NCBI GenBank assembly: GCA_029237695.1
Contig: CM055265.1
Location: 106,592,773-106,656,772 of the forward strand
Direction: 5' to 3'
Length of the DNA: 64,000 nt
Source of the DNA: Conchocele bisecta
Taxonomy: Eukaryota > Mollusca > Bivalvia > Lucinida > Thyasiridae
Shown here: positions 1 through 13,400 of the stretch, piece after piece
Layout: every line of letters starts with the position of its first letter
How positions within the stretch are numbered: the stretch's first letter is position 1
Notes under the pieces: generated by a model
The model's input: only the letters and a program-made list of their open reading frames with translations
Databases searched by the model: none
What the model was told of the DNA's origin: nothing
Translations under genes and position numbers: made by a program

Positions 1-139
1 CCCAGCCAAAATGGCTGTGATAATGTAATAAATTCAGTATAATAAAAAATAATAAATTTATCCTAAAATTTAAGATTTCTCAAAGTATCTTTGCTAGAAA
101 AGTAATACTTTGCAATTGCAATGTTGGTGAAATAGGCTA
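1..139. repeat. FB-1 foldback MITE, right half at window edge
   Basis: Starts inside the central palindrome (AGCCAAAATGGCT) and runs to GGCTA at 139, followed by CTG. Family FB-1: about 300 bp, nearly a full-length inverted repeat, outer ends TAGCCTATTTC / GAAATAGGCTA. Confidence 0.85.
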
Positions 140-142
140 CTG

Positions 143-579
143 ATACTGGGATAAGCACGGGAGATACATTGGCTTGCATAATTTGGCTTGTTCATGTATA
201 ATGAACTCTTTATTCATGCCTGTTATAGAAGTGCCATTATTCTTGTCATAAGCATATCGAAAGACACATATGAAGGGGTCAGTGGAAGAAGGGGGCTCCC
301 TCATGGAGTTAGCTCACTTCGTTCACTAACGACGTCATCTTATTATCATATTATGAATGTCTAATAAACGGTATATACCAAAGCAGTGTATTTTTTTTGT
401 ATATCTATGTTTAGATCTGATCAAGACTGGTCAAAACCACAGCAGCAATTATTTAGTCACGGCCGATTACATTTTACTATTAATGCTGGTGTGTGTACGG
501 CTCCACATATACAGAGATTGATTCATTGTTCAGGATATTACATCCAGTCAACAAGGTCATGTAGAGACTTAAATACATA
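143..579. other. Unannotated AT-rich stretch
   Basis: No gene or recognised repeat seen. A short CACTTCGTTCACTAACG motif near 316 resembles degraded repeat ends. Confidence 0.4.
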
Positions 580-775
580 TTTCTGGCTGTGACTGGACAA
601 ATGGGGCTTATGGGTTTTGCGACCTGTGTATCGATTGATACATTTTTCTTAAACCCGCCATGCTGCTTCTAACAAGCAATATAGATTATTATAATCAGGC
701 TAGAGGAGTGTGCTATTTGATCAGGAACTACGCTGGTCACAAATCCCATAAGCCCAATTTCTCCAGTCACTTTTG
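580..775. repeat. FB-3 foldback MITE
   Basis: Inverted ends GGCTGTGACTGGA and TCTCCAGTCAC enclosing GATCAGGA. Family FB-3 has long arms GTGGCTGTGACTGGAGAAAT ... and a centre containing GATCAGGATCTGCACTG; many copies follow in the window. Confidence 0.75.
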
Positions 776-779
776 TGAA

Positions 780-1470
780 TGTGTTTTAGGGGTGTATGAA
801 ACTTGGTATGTATGATCGAGTCAACTTTGTTACAGATTTGTTAAAATGGTGGCCACGGGGTCAAAAATATTCAGTTCTGATTTTGGGATTTCCCCCATTT
901 GTACATGTACTTGAACATGTACATGTACTTGTACAGGTAATATATGGGATTTAGTACTAAACCCATTGACCCGGCCTTAAATGACCTCAGCTGTTGATAG
1001 GCCGTTAAACCCCAACAGACAAAAATGGGCGGGGCCGCAGCTAGGGGTTAAGTAGGGGTCAACTTTCACATTTGACCAAATATGATCATGTCCTATATCA
1101 CATCGAAGCTATCGACAAGACGATCACTCCGGAGCGCATTTTGTCGAAATCGGATGATTACCTCACCCGAAATATCAAAGGGTCATCCTGTTATTAGAGA
1201 TTTCAAACAAAGTATTCTTCTTGTGAACCCTAGGCCGATAATGGCCAAACTTCACAGTTATGGTCAGTGGGTAACAAAGCCTTTTCAGATTTGTTAAAAT
1301 GGAATTCATGGTATAATCCAAGATGGCCGCCGTAGAAAAGTAGGTCCGAGTCTTCCACCTGTAGCAATACCTGTAAATGTATGTCTGTAACGCAGGGTGA
1401 CGTGGAATTTTGGGTTATGTTCCTACATGAGCACAAAGTTTCTGTTATATGGCCCTGTCCAGTAGCGAGG
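780..1470 (+). repeat. Degraded RC-C fragment with nested SINE-1 3' end
   Basis: GTTAAAATGGTGGCC, GACCAAATATGATCATG and CAAGATGGCCGCC match the RC-C repeats at 41306 and 43842. A 3' SINE-1 piece at 869-1019 interrupts it, flanked by the 7-bp duplication CAAAAAT (862-868 and 1020-1026). Short open frames here are repeat-derived. Confidence 0.75.
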
Positions 1471-1730
1471 GTGGTTGGTCGGGCGAATGCGACGGCGTAA
1501 ATTAACAGTAGGGGTTCCTCCTTGTAGGAATCGCGATTTGTCAGGTACGTACGTTTTTATCTTTGGCTCTTTTTTTACCTGGGAGTTGAATTGGGTTATT
1601 GCCCATTATAAAAGTAGTAAGATTATTACTGATCCTTCTGCTTTTGGGAGGGGGCCAAGTGATTCTGGTGTGGCGAGGACCTGGCATCAGATCAGGATTA
1701 TTCTTATTTCAGGGCTGAATATATAGTTTT
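1471..1730 (+). repeat. SINE-1 copy, 5' part (continues at 4726)
   Basis: Matches the fuller copy at 52570-53040: GGTCGGGCGAATG, then GGTTCCTCC, CTTTGGCTC, GTGTGGCGAGGACCTGGCA, GGGCTGAATATATAG. It is split here by the 3-kb RC element 1731-4725. Confidence 0.75.
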
Positions 1731-4725
1731 TTGTCTCGCCCGCGAAGCGGAAAGCGAGACATAGGTTTTGCTTTTTACGGAGTCGGCGGCGTCGTCGTCG
1801 TCGTCGTCATCATTCAATGTTAAGTTTTCGTGTTACGGTCATTACTTCAACACCTTATCAGCTACAGTCATCAAACTTTATACATACCTTTACTATGATA
1901 TGTAGATGAATATAGGACTATTAAAAAAAATTCCGGGCTCCAGGGTCAAGGTCAAACTCTTTCTTTCTATGCTACAAACTTTTTTGAGCGCTCTGTACAC
2001 CTTACCTGCCTTCTCCAGTTGAACACTTCTGCATGTGCAAGCATATGCAAATTTCCAGCTTGACCACTAAATGTCCAGCTAAATTATTACAGGTAATTTA
2101 TACAGGTAAATTATTATACCTGGGTATTACATTTCCGTAAACTGTGTACAATATTGTGGCAATATGTGGACCTGTGCAGATATATGTAGATAAATATAGG
2201 AGTATTATACAAATTCTAGGCTCCAGTAGCGAGCATTATTTTTTTGTTAATTTTTAAACTTTTTTTCCATTTTTAGCCAGGTTTTTTTTTAATAAAAATC
2301 ATTTTAAACTTTTATTTTTTTATTTTTTTTTTCCCATTTTTAGCCAGGTTTTTTTGGAAAAAAAATCCACGCTATTGGATTGGCGAAAGCCAGGCGGGCG
2401 GGCGGCGTCCACAATCAATGTTAAGTTTTCGTGTTTCAGTCCATTTCTTTGTTACTCTAACACATAGGACCAACAAACTTTCACAGCTTCATAACCAAGG
2501 GGTGCCCACCACATATCACTATCCAACATGTTACCTTTTTGAACTTGACCCATTTTTTCCGCGCAGTCAATGTTAAGTTTTCGCGTTTACAATGTTAAGT
2601 TTTCGTGTTTAAGTCAATTTCTTTCGTACTGTACCACCTAGGACCACCAAACTTTCACAGTTTCATAATCAAGGGGTGCCCACCACATACAACTATCCAA
2701 TATGTGACCATTTTTTTTACCTTCACCTATTATTTCTACGTAATTGACTTAGCCATTTTCAACGTTAACTTTTTAACGTACGTCTGGTTAAAGTTTTTTG
2801 GTTAAAAGTTTTTCGTTATACTATATCTCTGCAACTGCTTCGCCCATTACCTTGAAACTTCACATGGGTGTTTATCATCATCCATATTTTCATTCTAACC
2901 CCCAACCGTGCGGCCCCTGTGCCCAATGTGAAGGTCAAATTACTTTGATTTGTTTTTTAATTTTGTTTGTGTACTATATCTCTGCAACTGCTTCATCCAT
3001 TATCTTGATACTTCACATGGGTATTTATCATCATTGTCGCACCCGCTTGCGGAAAGCGCGATATCGTCGGCATTTTGGCATATGTCCGTCCATCCGTCCG
3101 TGTGTCCTGTTAAAGTTTTTGTTTTCGTTAAAGTTTTTCCATCTACTATATCTATTTTTTTAGTGTCCATGCCTCGCCCCAAGGCGCGACATGCAGGCCA
3201 CGGCCATCTAGTCTACAAAAAGTGCGTATGATTATGTTATCCAAATGTCTATGCTTGGAAAAAACCTGGCCTTCGTGGCTTTGCCTCGTTTTGAACTTGA
3301 CCCATTTTTTCCGCGCAGTCGACTTAGCCATTTTAAATGTTAAGTTTTCGCGTTTACAATGTTAAGTTTTCGTGTTTATATATGTCCATTTCTTTGCTAC
3401 TGTACCACCTATGACCACCAAACTTTCACAGCTTCATAACCAAGGGGTGCCTACCACATACAACTATCCAACATGTGACCATTTTTAGCCAGGTTTTTAA
3501 ACAAAAAATCCAGGCTATTGGATTGGCGAAAGCCGGGCGGGCGGGCGGTGGGCGGCGTCCACAATCAATGTTAAGTTTGAGTCCATTTCTTTGGTACTGT
3601 ACCACCTACCACCACCAAACTTTCACAGCTTCATAATCAAGGGGTGCCCACCACATATCACTAATCCAACAATGTTTACATTTTTTTTTAACTTTCTCCC
3701 CGTTTTTTTTCCGCGCAGTCGACTTAGGCCAATTTTTTCAAGATGTTTAAGGTTTTTACGGCGTTTTCTAATGGTTAAAGTTTTCGTGTTTAAAGTTCCC
3801 ATTTCTTTGGTACTGTACCACCTAGGACCACCAAAACTTTCACAGCTTCAAAATGCCAAGGGGTGCCTACCACAATATCAACTAATCCGCAACATGTGAC
3901 CTACCATTTTTTTAACTTCACCTAAGTATTTCTACGTAATTGACTTAGCCATTTTCAACGTTAACTTTTTAACGTACGTCTGGTTAAATGTTTTGGTTAA
4001 AACTTTTTCGTTATACTATATCTCTGCAACTGCTTCGCCCATTACCTTGAAACTTCACGTGGGTGTTTATCATCATCCATATTTTCATTCTAACCCCGAA
4101 CCGTGCGACCCCTGTGCCCAATGTCAAGGTCAAATTACTTTGATTTTTTTTGTTAACGTTTTTTCGTCTACTATATCTCTGCAACTGCTTCACCCATTAC
4201 CTTGATACTTCACATGGGTGTTTATGATCATTGTCACACCCGCTTACGGAAAGCGCGATATCGTCGGCATTTTGGCAATCATCCGTCCGTCCGTACGTCC
4301 GTGTGTCCGGTTAAAGTTTTTTCGTTAAAGTTTTTCCATCTACTATATCTATTTTTTTAAGTGTCCATGCATGCCTCGCCCCAAGGCGCGACATGCAGTC
4401 CCTAGTCCACGGCCATCTAGTCTACAACATGTGGGTATAATTATATGTTATCCAAGTGTCTATGCTTGGAAAAAACATGGCCTTCGTGGCTCTGCCTCGT
4501 TTCTTGTTGTCAAGTAGCATAAGGTCGTAAGTGCTATATACCGACTATTATCATATACTAAAACAATTATTGACTAGTGAGCCATAGAATATATTCTGAT
4601 ATTCTATGGCTCACTAGTTAATAATTGTATAATATGTTCGGGCCAGTGAAAATTGCTTTCTGGCCCAGGCTCGAGGTCAAGGCGGCGGGACAAGGCGAGA
4701 CATTTGATTCCGCGGAATTCTTGTT
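1731..4725 (+). mobile_element. Composite RC element (RC-E/RC-A type) inside SINE-1
   Basis: Starts with hairpin GTCTCGCCCGCGAAGCGG..AAGCGAGAC at about 1733 and a GTCGTC run (1788-1808), and ends with the perfect palindrome ATTCCGCGGAAT (4708-4719) followed by TCTTGTTT. Internally nested RC-E starts (AGCCAGGTTTTTTT at 2341 and 3486), RC-A starts (CGCACCCGCTTGCGG near 3037; CACACCCGCTTACGG near 4236), CTAGT ends at 3208-3212 and 4417-4421, and ~170-bp monomers containing CTCTGCAACTGCTTC. No coding capacity; the frames are repeat translations. Confidence 0.75.
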
Positions 4726-4860
4726 TATTGTAAATATTCAGTTCTGATTTTGGGATTTTCCCGCCATTTGTACATGTACTTGAACATGTACGTGTACTTG
4801 TACAGGTAGTATATGTGATTTAGTACTAAACCCATTGACCCGGCATTAATACAGACATTA
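4726..4860 (+). repeat. SINE-1 copy, 3' part resumed
   Basis: ATTGTAAATATTCAGTTCTG through the ACATGTACTTG microsatellite to ACCCATTGACCCGGC matches the 3' half of the copy at 52866-52985. Confidence 0.75.
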
Positions 4861-6480
4861 ACAACACAAATCGGGCGTCGGCATCGTAAGCGTAAACAGT
4901 TTTGGACGTGCGACCACATTGTGTATATAGGCCTATCATGTTATATGTTAGTCAGATCATTACAAAACCTTTTCAACAGCATCCTCACATTCATGGATAT
5001 GTGACCACCATGTGTCATTATTCATGCTACATTGACCCGAGACCAGAGACATACATTCTAACAAAATCCTTGGTGAGACACTCCCGAATCTAATTCCTTC
5101 CCGAAGTTAATATCTTATGCACCTATCAATATATTCCCAGCCTGGTTGTTGCATCGGTGGTACCCACCTCTGGGAATTGGACACATGCTGAAATAGACAG
5201 TCTACTTCCAGCCTCCTGGAATTAAATTTGTATCTAATTCATGCTGTGTGTGGTAGTGTTCTTTTTTCCCCATAAATTTGGTCGTCTAATTCCGGCCACT
5301 GAGCTGTCTAATTCCCCCTTTAATATACTCCATGGTTGGGAACACATAATGAATCGCTGCACTATGTCATTTAAATTTATAGGCATGCATTTTAAAATTT
5401 CTTTAGCTTCGAGCCTCCCTACAAAATACGAAACCAAATTAGCTGGTGACTGACTTTACATTACTGTTGCTAGACCAAACAAAAATGGCGTCGTTATTTC
5501 AGAGCCGTTGATTTTACATTTCTTCAAATTCTGAAGGTAATTCACTGTCTTGGGTAAGTCTATTAATTTCTCAGGAATTATTCTGTTGAAGTGTGTCAAA
5601 TAGACTGGAATAATGACAAAAACATCTGGGGAACACATATGAAGATTACGTTCATGTTTTACCTATACTCGACATTAACCAGTAATCGACAATCTACAAC
5701 TAAATGAAATATAGCGGGTAGTCTCTGGTTTACCGGACGCAGTTTATTGTATCACCACAATTAGCAATAAGTAAGTGGTTGAATCATTTGTTATTGATAT
5801 TTCTTTTGTAACTTAGCATTCTGTAACTAGCTTGGGTCATGGGGGGGGGGGGGGGGCTAGGGGCATGCTTTAGACTATTAGTAAGTTTAGTTCAACTAAA
5901 GACGAGACGACGAAATTTCACGACAACGTGACGTGAACCCCCTATTAGTTGCGAATGGTAACTCTGGACAGTCTTGTAATCTACACCCGTACCGTCCGGA
6001 GCCAGAGTTATGATTCCACTCATAGGCCTTCTCTTCAGAATAGCGAATCAGATCTGATTCGCACTTTAGCATTTCATTGTGAAAGATTTTCTTTATTTTG
6101 TTTAACCTTAATGTGTGTTAATATTATGAAAATAACATTTTCAAGTAATTATGACATACATTTACATATGTAGATGATCGGATAAAGTAAATTTAAGCCA
6201 GAATCAACCAGTGATCCAGTCAATGGCAGCCAAATTCAGCCAAATTCAACATGTAAAAGTTAAGATGTGGTCCATTTTCTGTAAAGGCAAAAAATAATAT
6301 TCTAAACCTTCTACAATAGTAAAAAATGTTTCAGAATTATTAGTTTGTATTACTTTTATAATACTACAGGGATCCTCCAGATTATCGGACAAAAATGGCA
6401 TTTTTTTTTACGATAGTTTTCTTAAAATAGCAGCTACGGGCATAATCTTTTCACAGAACAATCCTCGTTACGATATTCGT
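4861..6480. other. Largely unique AT-rich DNA with a G16 run
   Basis: No gene recognised; open frames of 60-74 codons on both strands lack coding features. A homopolymer of 16 G lies at 5841-5856. Upstream flank of the CCDC83 gene. Confidence 0.4.
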
Positions 6481-6483
6481 AAT

Positions 6484-6722
6484 CCTATTTTAGGGGAAGG
6501 GGCCAAGTGACTTGGTGTGGTATGGACCTGGCACCAGGTCAGGTTATTCTAATTTCAGGGCTGAATATATTTGTTCTCGATGTAAATATTCCGTTCTGAT
6601 TTTGGGATTTTCCCCCCAATGCAGCAGGTTAAAATGGGATCGAATCCGTTTGCCCGGCCTTACATGACCTTAGCTGTTGATAGGCCGTTAAACACTAATA
6701 AACAAACAAACAAACAGAACAA
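6484..6722 (+). repeat. SINE-1, 5'-truncated copy
   Basis: GACCTGGCACCAGGTCAGG, GGGCTGAATATAT, TTCTGATTTTGGGA, then GCTGTTGATAGGCCGTTAAA and an (AAAC)n tail at 6700-6720. Confidence 0.8.
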
Positions 6723-7370
6723 TTCTTGGTTCTTGCTTTGTCAACGTATGTAAACCATTTAGCAAAATGTGCCATCTTTCTCACTTAAAATTTGGTAAGA
6801 TCATCGTAAGATTTTCCTAAAATTAACATAAACAATGACAATCATTTATCCAGACAAACTTATAATCGTCTTATTACTTAAATTCTACTCTCATTTTGAA
6901 GAAATCATAATTGTATCGCCTGTAAACCAATGTAAACAGCATTGTGTAGTTCTGCAAAAAAAACAAAACACCACCCTTCGCTTCTTGGAAAACACCGTTT
7001 TTATAGAATTTATTGTATTTATAGAACAACTCTGCAACAACGTAATAGCGCACTCGACCTATAATTTCTGTTTGCCTTCAGCTAATAATGTAATATCTTC
7101 ATATTGCACACATGCATTACTTAGTAACGATACATCCTTCCACATTAATACAATTACCCTTACTGTTGATCGTACGTCCATCCATCTCGGCATCTGTCTG
7201 TTTATATATTTTGAATATGGCACCTAAGTGCATTGACAGACTAATTTGTTTTGGGAGACCTATATTTATACGGGTTTTCCAAAAGAAATGGTTTACTAAC
7301 ATTTCTATGAAATCTTAATTATCATAACAAAGATCATCTCCTCTGCAGTAACGACATTAAATAATTAACA
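6723..7370. other. CCDC83 upstream flank
   Basis: AT-rich, no TATA box or repeat recognised. A 130-codon open frame at 6835-7227 has no recognisable domain and is treated as chance. Promoter and any 5' UTR exons should lie here or further upstream. Confidence 0.4.
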
Positions 7371-7486
7371 ATGGGCAAGAAAAAGGGAGGAAAGAAAGGG
7401 AAGAAAGGTGGAAAGAAGGGGAAGAAGGGAGGGAAGAAGTCAAAAGAGCCCCAGATGACCGCAAAGGAAGCCATTCTGGCATACCA
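7371..7486 (+). CDS. CCDC83: CCDC83 exon 1 (start codon, Lys/Gly tail)
   Basis: The ATG has A at -3 and G at +4 (strong context) and an in-frame TAA lies at 7362-7364, so the start is secure for this exon. It encodes 38 residues plus two bases: a run of GKK/GGKK repeats (residues 2-23), then SKEPQMTAKEAILAY. The donor is GTAAGT at 7487; the split codon CA|A gives Gln. The TAKEAILAYQ end corresponds to the TSEALLDYQ-like segment of vertebrate CCDC83. The poly-basic tail is longer and more repetitive than I recall in vertebrates and could bind acidic partners or tubulin (inference). No TATA box is seen upstream; an AG at 7347-7348 could be the acceptor of a 5' UTR exon. Confidence 0.88.
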
Positions 7487-10400
7487 GTAAGTGTATCAAT
7501 GAGTAATTATCTTCAGGATCAATTAATGCAATCATGCATTTAAGTTTTAACTCCACTTATTGTTTCTCGACCATTGAAAGTGCAACATTTCATCTCAATT
7601 AATCTCATATTACGACGATTTCGCTTAACCCTTTCAACACCACAGACCTCTATAGAGACAATGTTTGCAAACAGTGCAGATCCAGATGAGCCGGCTCGTA
7701 ACGAGCCGTCTCATCAGGATCTCCACTGTTTGTTAATAGTTTTAAACTTCGTACATATTACCCTTTTAGAAGAATGGGATAATTTGAATGAACAAAATCA
7801 ATGAAATAACGTGAAACATTGGCATAGAACATCCTATTAAGTTACTTGGTGTTGAAAGGGTTAATATCTATTAGATTAATCATTAAATATTGTAATATGT
7901 ACAGCGCTATATTAAGACGGATATTATGCCTTGTTGTCATCAATCATTTCACGAGACGCCAACCATGCTACCACACATACACACTTCGGTGTCACACCAC
8001 CAATCACATAATAGCTAGTATAATAACTAATTTATTAAAAGTTCAATATGTGAACTATTACATATAATACGTGCACTATTCACAGGTTGAAGTAACGGAT
8101 CGAGGTCTATAAATACATTAAATATACCTAAAAACATTAATAAGTTGTTTTTTTAGCTTATTTTTTTTCTCACTTTATTTTAATGTTTTAGATATATTTA
8201 ATGTATAGACCTCGGTACGTTACTTCAAACTGTGGCCCTATTTAGAAATTATGTAGATCTATTTGACTGTTGTTTACATACATGTACACAGTTATCTCAG
8301 TGAAGTTACTAAGATGGATCTCTATCCATGTATAAGACTTCAAGAATGTTCCTAAATCTCATAACTGTGGTCACGTATCTTGTCTATAATTATTCCACGA
8401 ATCATACAATCACAGAGTGGTCTGGTGAAATATGGGATACGACTACGTTGACCTGGCCAAAGATGATAGTGGTTGACAGTCTGTTAAACACCATTAAACG
8501 AAAATAAAACCCTTCTTAATCCTCGTGTTTGAATGACTGACACTATGCTGTTGAAGGAATACACATCACCAATAAAAAACACATATGTGACTGTGACTGG
8601 AGAAATGGGGCTAGGGGGTTCTGCAACCAGTGTATATCCAGATCAGCATGTGCATCTGCACAGTCTGATCAGGATCTACACTGTTCGCCATTTCATCAGT
8701 GAAATACCCGTCCTGCTTCTAACAAGCACTACAGGTCATTATCGGGCTACATAATTGCACTATTTGATCAGGAGCTACACTGGTCACAAAACCCATAAGC
8801 CCCATTTTACCATTCACAGCCACATATAATAATCAGTCGCTGGTTTTGTACAAATTTAGAATCAACGTTGTTGAGAAGAAGCTGGAAGATGTAATGTACG
8901 AGACTCGGGGATGGGAGGAGAAGAATAAGCGACATAGCGACCGGGTAAGGCCACAATTCATAGTCTGATTGTTTTGTCATGGGAAGCAGGTTGGGAAGTA
9001 TGCAAAGGGTACTTTAATGATTCAGGATGGGGTTGGGGAGGGCGGTGTTAATCTTTACTGCAATCCAAATATCACTGGTTAAGAAGTTTGCCAGAGTTTT
9101 AGTCCATCCTTTTATGTGAATATTCAGTTCTGATTTTGGGACCTTTTCTTCAATCTTTACTGGTGAATACTGGATTCCACTCCATTGGCCCAGCGTAAGA
9201 TGTCCATAGTTGTTGACAGACCATCAAACAAAACACCATTCACCATTCGGTCAGTGAAATACCCGATATGATTGTAACAAGCATTATATGTGTCAGTGAC
9301 TGGAGAATGGGGCTATGGCCTTTGTGAACTGTTCAGCATGAGACCAGCCTAGTCAGTAGCCTATTTCATCAACATTGCAAAGTATACTTTACTAGCAAAG
9401 TATACTTTGAGGGAGTAATCATTTATTTTTCCTGAAATGCATTATTTCATATAGAACTAACAAATGCATATATTTCATGATTAAAAGTATGCAGAATTAT
9501 TATACTGAATTTATTACATTATCACAGCCAAATTGGCTGTGATAATGTAATAAATTCAGTATAATAAAAATTAATAAATTTATCATAAAATTGAAAATTT
9601 CTCCCTCAAAGTATACTTTGCTAGAAAAGTATACTTTGCAATGTTGATGAAATAGGCTACTGATCAGGGTCTGCACTGCTCGCCATTTAATCAGTGAAAC
9701 AGCTTCAATGCTTCTAGCAAACAATAAATATATTATGTTCTTATCATGATGTGCGAGTGTGCTAGCAGATCATGAGTGAGAGTGGCTGGTCCAAATTCTT
9801 TAGTCGAAGCCACAAATATCATTATCAGGCTGTGGGAGTGTGGACTAGTCATTCATACTATAAAACAAATTTCTCCATTCACTATCACACACCATTTTCT
9901 CCGTGATCATTGTGCCGGCAGAATGACAAACTAAAGGAAGAGCAGGAGGTGTTAATCAAGCACCTGCTGAGACAAGCGAAAGATGCCGACAAGCTGTTTG
10001 ATGGGGAAGATACGAAGGTGAAGGACGATGTCACCTACGCCATGAGGGATAAGTGGAATGAACAGCGGAAACGTGAACAAAACGTTAAAGGTACATGTGG
10101 TTAAATTTACAACACTTGTGAATATGTGGTTGTGACTGGAGAAACAGGGCTTATGGATTTTGTGACCACTGTAGATCCAGATCAGCCTGTGCATCCGCAC
10201 GGTCTGATGAGGATCTGCATTGTTCACTATTCCATTAATAAAATCACGCCCTTAAGTGACCTTAGCTGTTGATAGGCCGTTAAACACCAACAAACAGGCA
10301 TCCATCAATAAAACACCTGCCATGCTTCTAGCAAGCACTATAGACCTTATCTGGCTACATGAGTGTGCTTATGGTTCTGCGACCAGTGTAGATCCAGATC

Positions 10401-13400
10401 AGCCTGTGCATCCGCACAGTCTGATCAGGATCTGCACTGATCGCCATTTCATTAATGAAACACCCGCCATGTGTCGATGAAGCAATGTAGCTCGTTATCT
10501 GGCTACATGAGTGTGCTACATTATTAGATCAGGAGCTACACTGGTCACACATCCCATAAGCCCCATTTCCCCAGTCACAGCCCCATATAGGAGTCATTTG
10601 AAATGTTTTTTACTTCTGTGGCTCACACTGCTTATTAAAATTTCTGAGCACGTACTCCATTCTCATGCTCGAAGTCATGAAGCTGTGCTGTGCTCAGTCT
10701 CGACCAATCGCGCAGTGTGATTTTGAGTACAAATTTGTAGAATGTACTCCGAAAGTTTCACAAGCTCACACATTAACCCTTCCAACTCAACCTGTATAGT
10801 GATATTAGTGGTATTGGCAAACAGTGTAGATTCAGATGAGACGGCTCGTGACGAGCCGCTTCATCAGGATCTGCACTGTTTGCAAGAAATTTTCATATTT
10901 TTGAGAACGAAAACGCCCCCTTTTCATAAATGGAAAAGTCTGAAAATCAGTTTGTGACGATTGGATTGGTTGAAAAATTAACATATCAAAATCCATTCCA
11001 GTTACTTAGGGGTGAAAGGGTTAGTGTGTACATCTACTAACTGCTGGATGTAGTCAGATGTTTTTTGTGTACATTATGATGAAACTGTGTGCTCCATGCT
11101 GCTCGAGAATTTTATCGGAAGCTTTATAATCCCTGACCCAAGTCTTGTTTGATAAATGTTGCTATCCCGTCGGTCCACCTGCCATTCGTATATAGAATTA
11201 ATAGGCATGATATTTATAGTCAATCACACCTCCAGATAAGCTGAGTATTTGCTTAAATACCCAATTAAAATTGCCAAAAACCCATTTGAAATCAGAAGTA
11301 GTGAGTATCAAAAAGCAATACAAAATTGTGGTACCTTTATCATGCTGCAGAAAACAAGAAACCGTCCACAAATATAGCATGTTTTTTCTTATTTTTCCAT
11401 GAAAACACATGTTGGTATTTCATTAGAATTGTCTCCAAGGAGACAATTCTAATGAAATGCCAAGACATGTTTTCATTTAGAAGCAAACTATTCAATAATT
11501 GCTGTCTGCTGATGTGTAAACAGCAGTGTGATTTTACTTTACCCAATTCAAATTTTGAAATACCCAATTGTTCAGAAATGATGGAGTGACAATACTCAAT
11601 TACTAATTCCTTATCTGGAGCCCTGGTCAATACAGTAAATAATTAGGGGTGTAACAATGCACTACCTCACGATACATATCACGATACTTGGGTCACGACG
11701 CAATTCATCTCGCAATACTAATTTATCCCGTCAACACAGTGCGTATGTGCCGTGAAACACGGTGCCGTGAAACATTTTTAATATCCAGTCAATACTATTT
11801 TTGCATTTTACAGCCATTTGTAGGTGTTGACGGGATAAATAGAATAGTAGATTAGTGCCGTGAATGGGAAAAAATATCTGGCGCGGCACGGAAACGGGAT
11901 GTGCTCGGCAGAGCCTTGCCCATCCCGTTTCCTGAGCCTTGCCAGATATTTTTTCCCGTTCACGGCACTAACCTACTATTCTCTATACCTCCTTCACAAA
12001 ATACATTTTCAATGGTTCACGTATGGGATACAATGCATAAAACCTGGTTTGTGTATATTTTTCCCAATAATGTTAGTAGTCGTACAGTGTACCTAACAGT
12101 AACATTTATTTATAGCATAATTTGAGATTCCAAAGCATTGAATTGCGAAAAACGTATCAAATCGAATATCGGTGTCGCGCATCATGAATCGTATCATCTG
12201 CAAAATTGAGGTGCATTGATTGTTTGGTAAATCATTATACCCCTATACACAATACAGTGGAACCTCTTTAAACCGGACATCTTGGGAGGTCCCCAGGGTG
12301 TCCGTGTTAGAGATGTTCCACTGAAAGTCGGATATATATGAGCATACCAAGGCATGCTGTTGAACAGATATAAAACCCCAAGCAATTTTCAGTTGATCAA
12401 TCAGCCAATCAACCAATCAACCATTGTCATTACTGACCTTCAGCGACAGTTAGGCTGTTGAACAGATGTAAATCTTCAAGCAATCAGCCGTCCCTCTTGT
12501 CGGCCGGCCGTCCGGCACCAGTCTATCAATCAATCAACCAAACAACCAAACAACCAACCAACCATTCCATTGACAGACCTTCAGCGGCAGATAGCCGAGG
12601 CTGAGATAGAGATAGCTAAGATCAAGAAGGAGGTTGACTACTGGACACACTACAAGAACCAGGGTCAACACGAACACCAGACTCAGATACGTACACTCGA
12701 GGCAGAGGTGGAAGATATGACAACCAGCTTCAATGAAATGAAAGGTACGCCTGGGGTGTTTGTTAGTGGTGGATAGATTACAGAGTAAGTCAAATTTTCT
12801 AGCATTTGCGCCCAACCAGTCGTCCTGTACAACACCTGAAAATTTAGATACTCATATAACTGCTATGCTGTGTTGTGCCTTGGATTAACCCAAGGAACAC
12901 TTTCTCAGTTTAAACTTCCAATGTCTCTTCTTTTAAAATATAAATGTCTGCCATTCACTTGTGTGAATGAAGCCAAAGTTTTGTAATTGCCCCCATGAAA
13001 TTGACACAGGTCTACAAAGTGTAGCAACAGCACCGCTGAAAATGTTATTTTCATTTGTGCAAGATTTACATTTTGTGCACTGGGTAAGTAAATCATCTGC
13101 AACATCATGAATGATTAAATTATAATTCCAGCACAAAAATATTTACACAATTCCCTAACATTTGATTGGCCCGTAGCAAGTGTCTGTCCAAAATTTATAT
13201 CCCAGTAAACTCCCACGCCGAACTACTTTCCGTAACCGTGAGGCGCAGTTAAAATAATTCTTAAGAAAACGGAAAATAAACATATTTTATTGATGAATTT
13301 ATTTCAAATGCTGGAATTATAAGGAATGAATGGCCTTTTTGTGGAATTTATCGGGGATATAAACTTGGAAAAGTCGCGGGAATACTGGACGAGGCCCGAA

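Noticed and set aside
6835..7227. 130-codon frame upstream of CCDC83
   Set aside because: No recognisable domain, low-complexity AT-rich composition and overlapping frames of similar length on both strands.
11860..12125. Frames across FB-8
   Set aside because: Translations of palindromic MITE arms; the same frames recur at 43099-43329 on the opposite strand.
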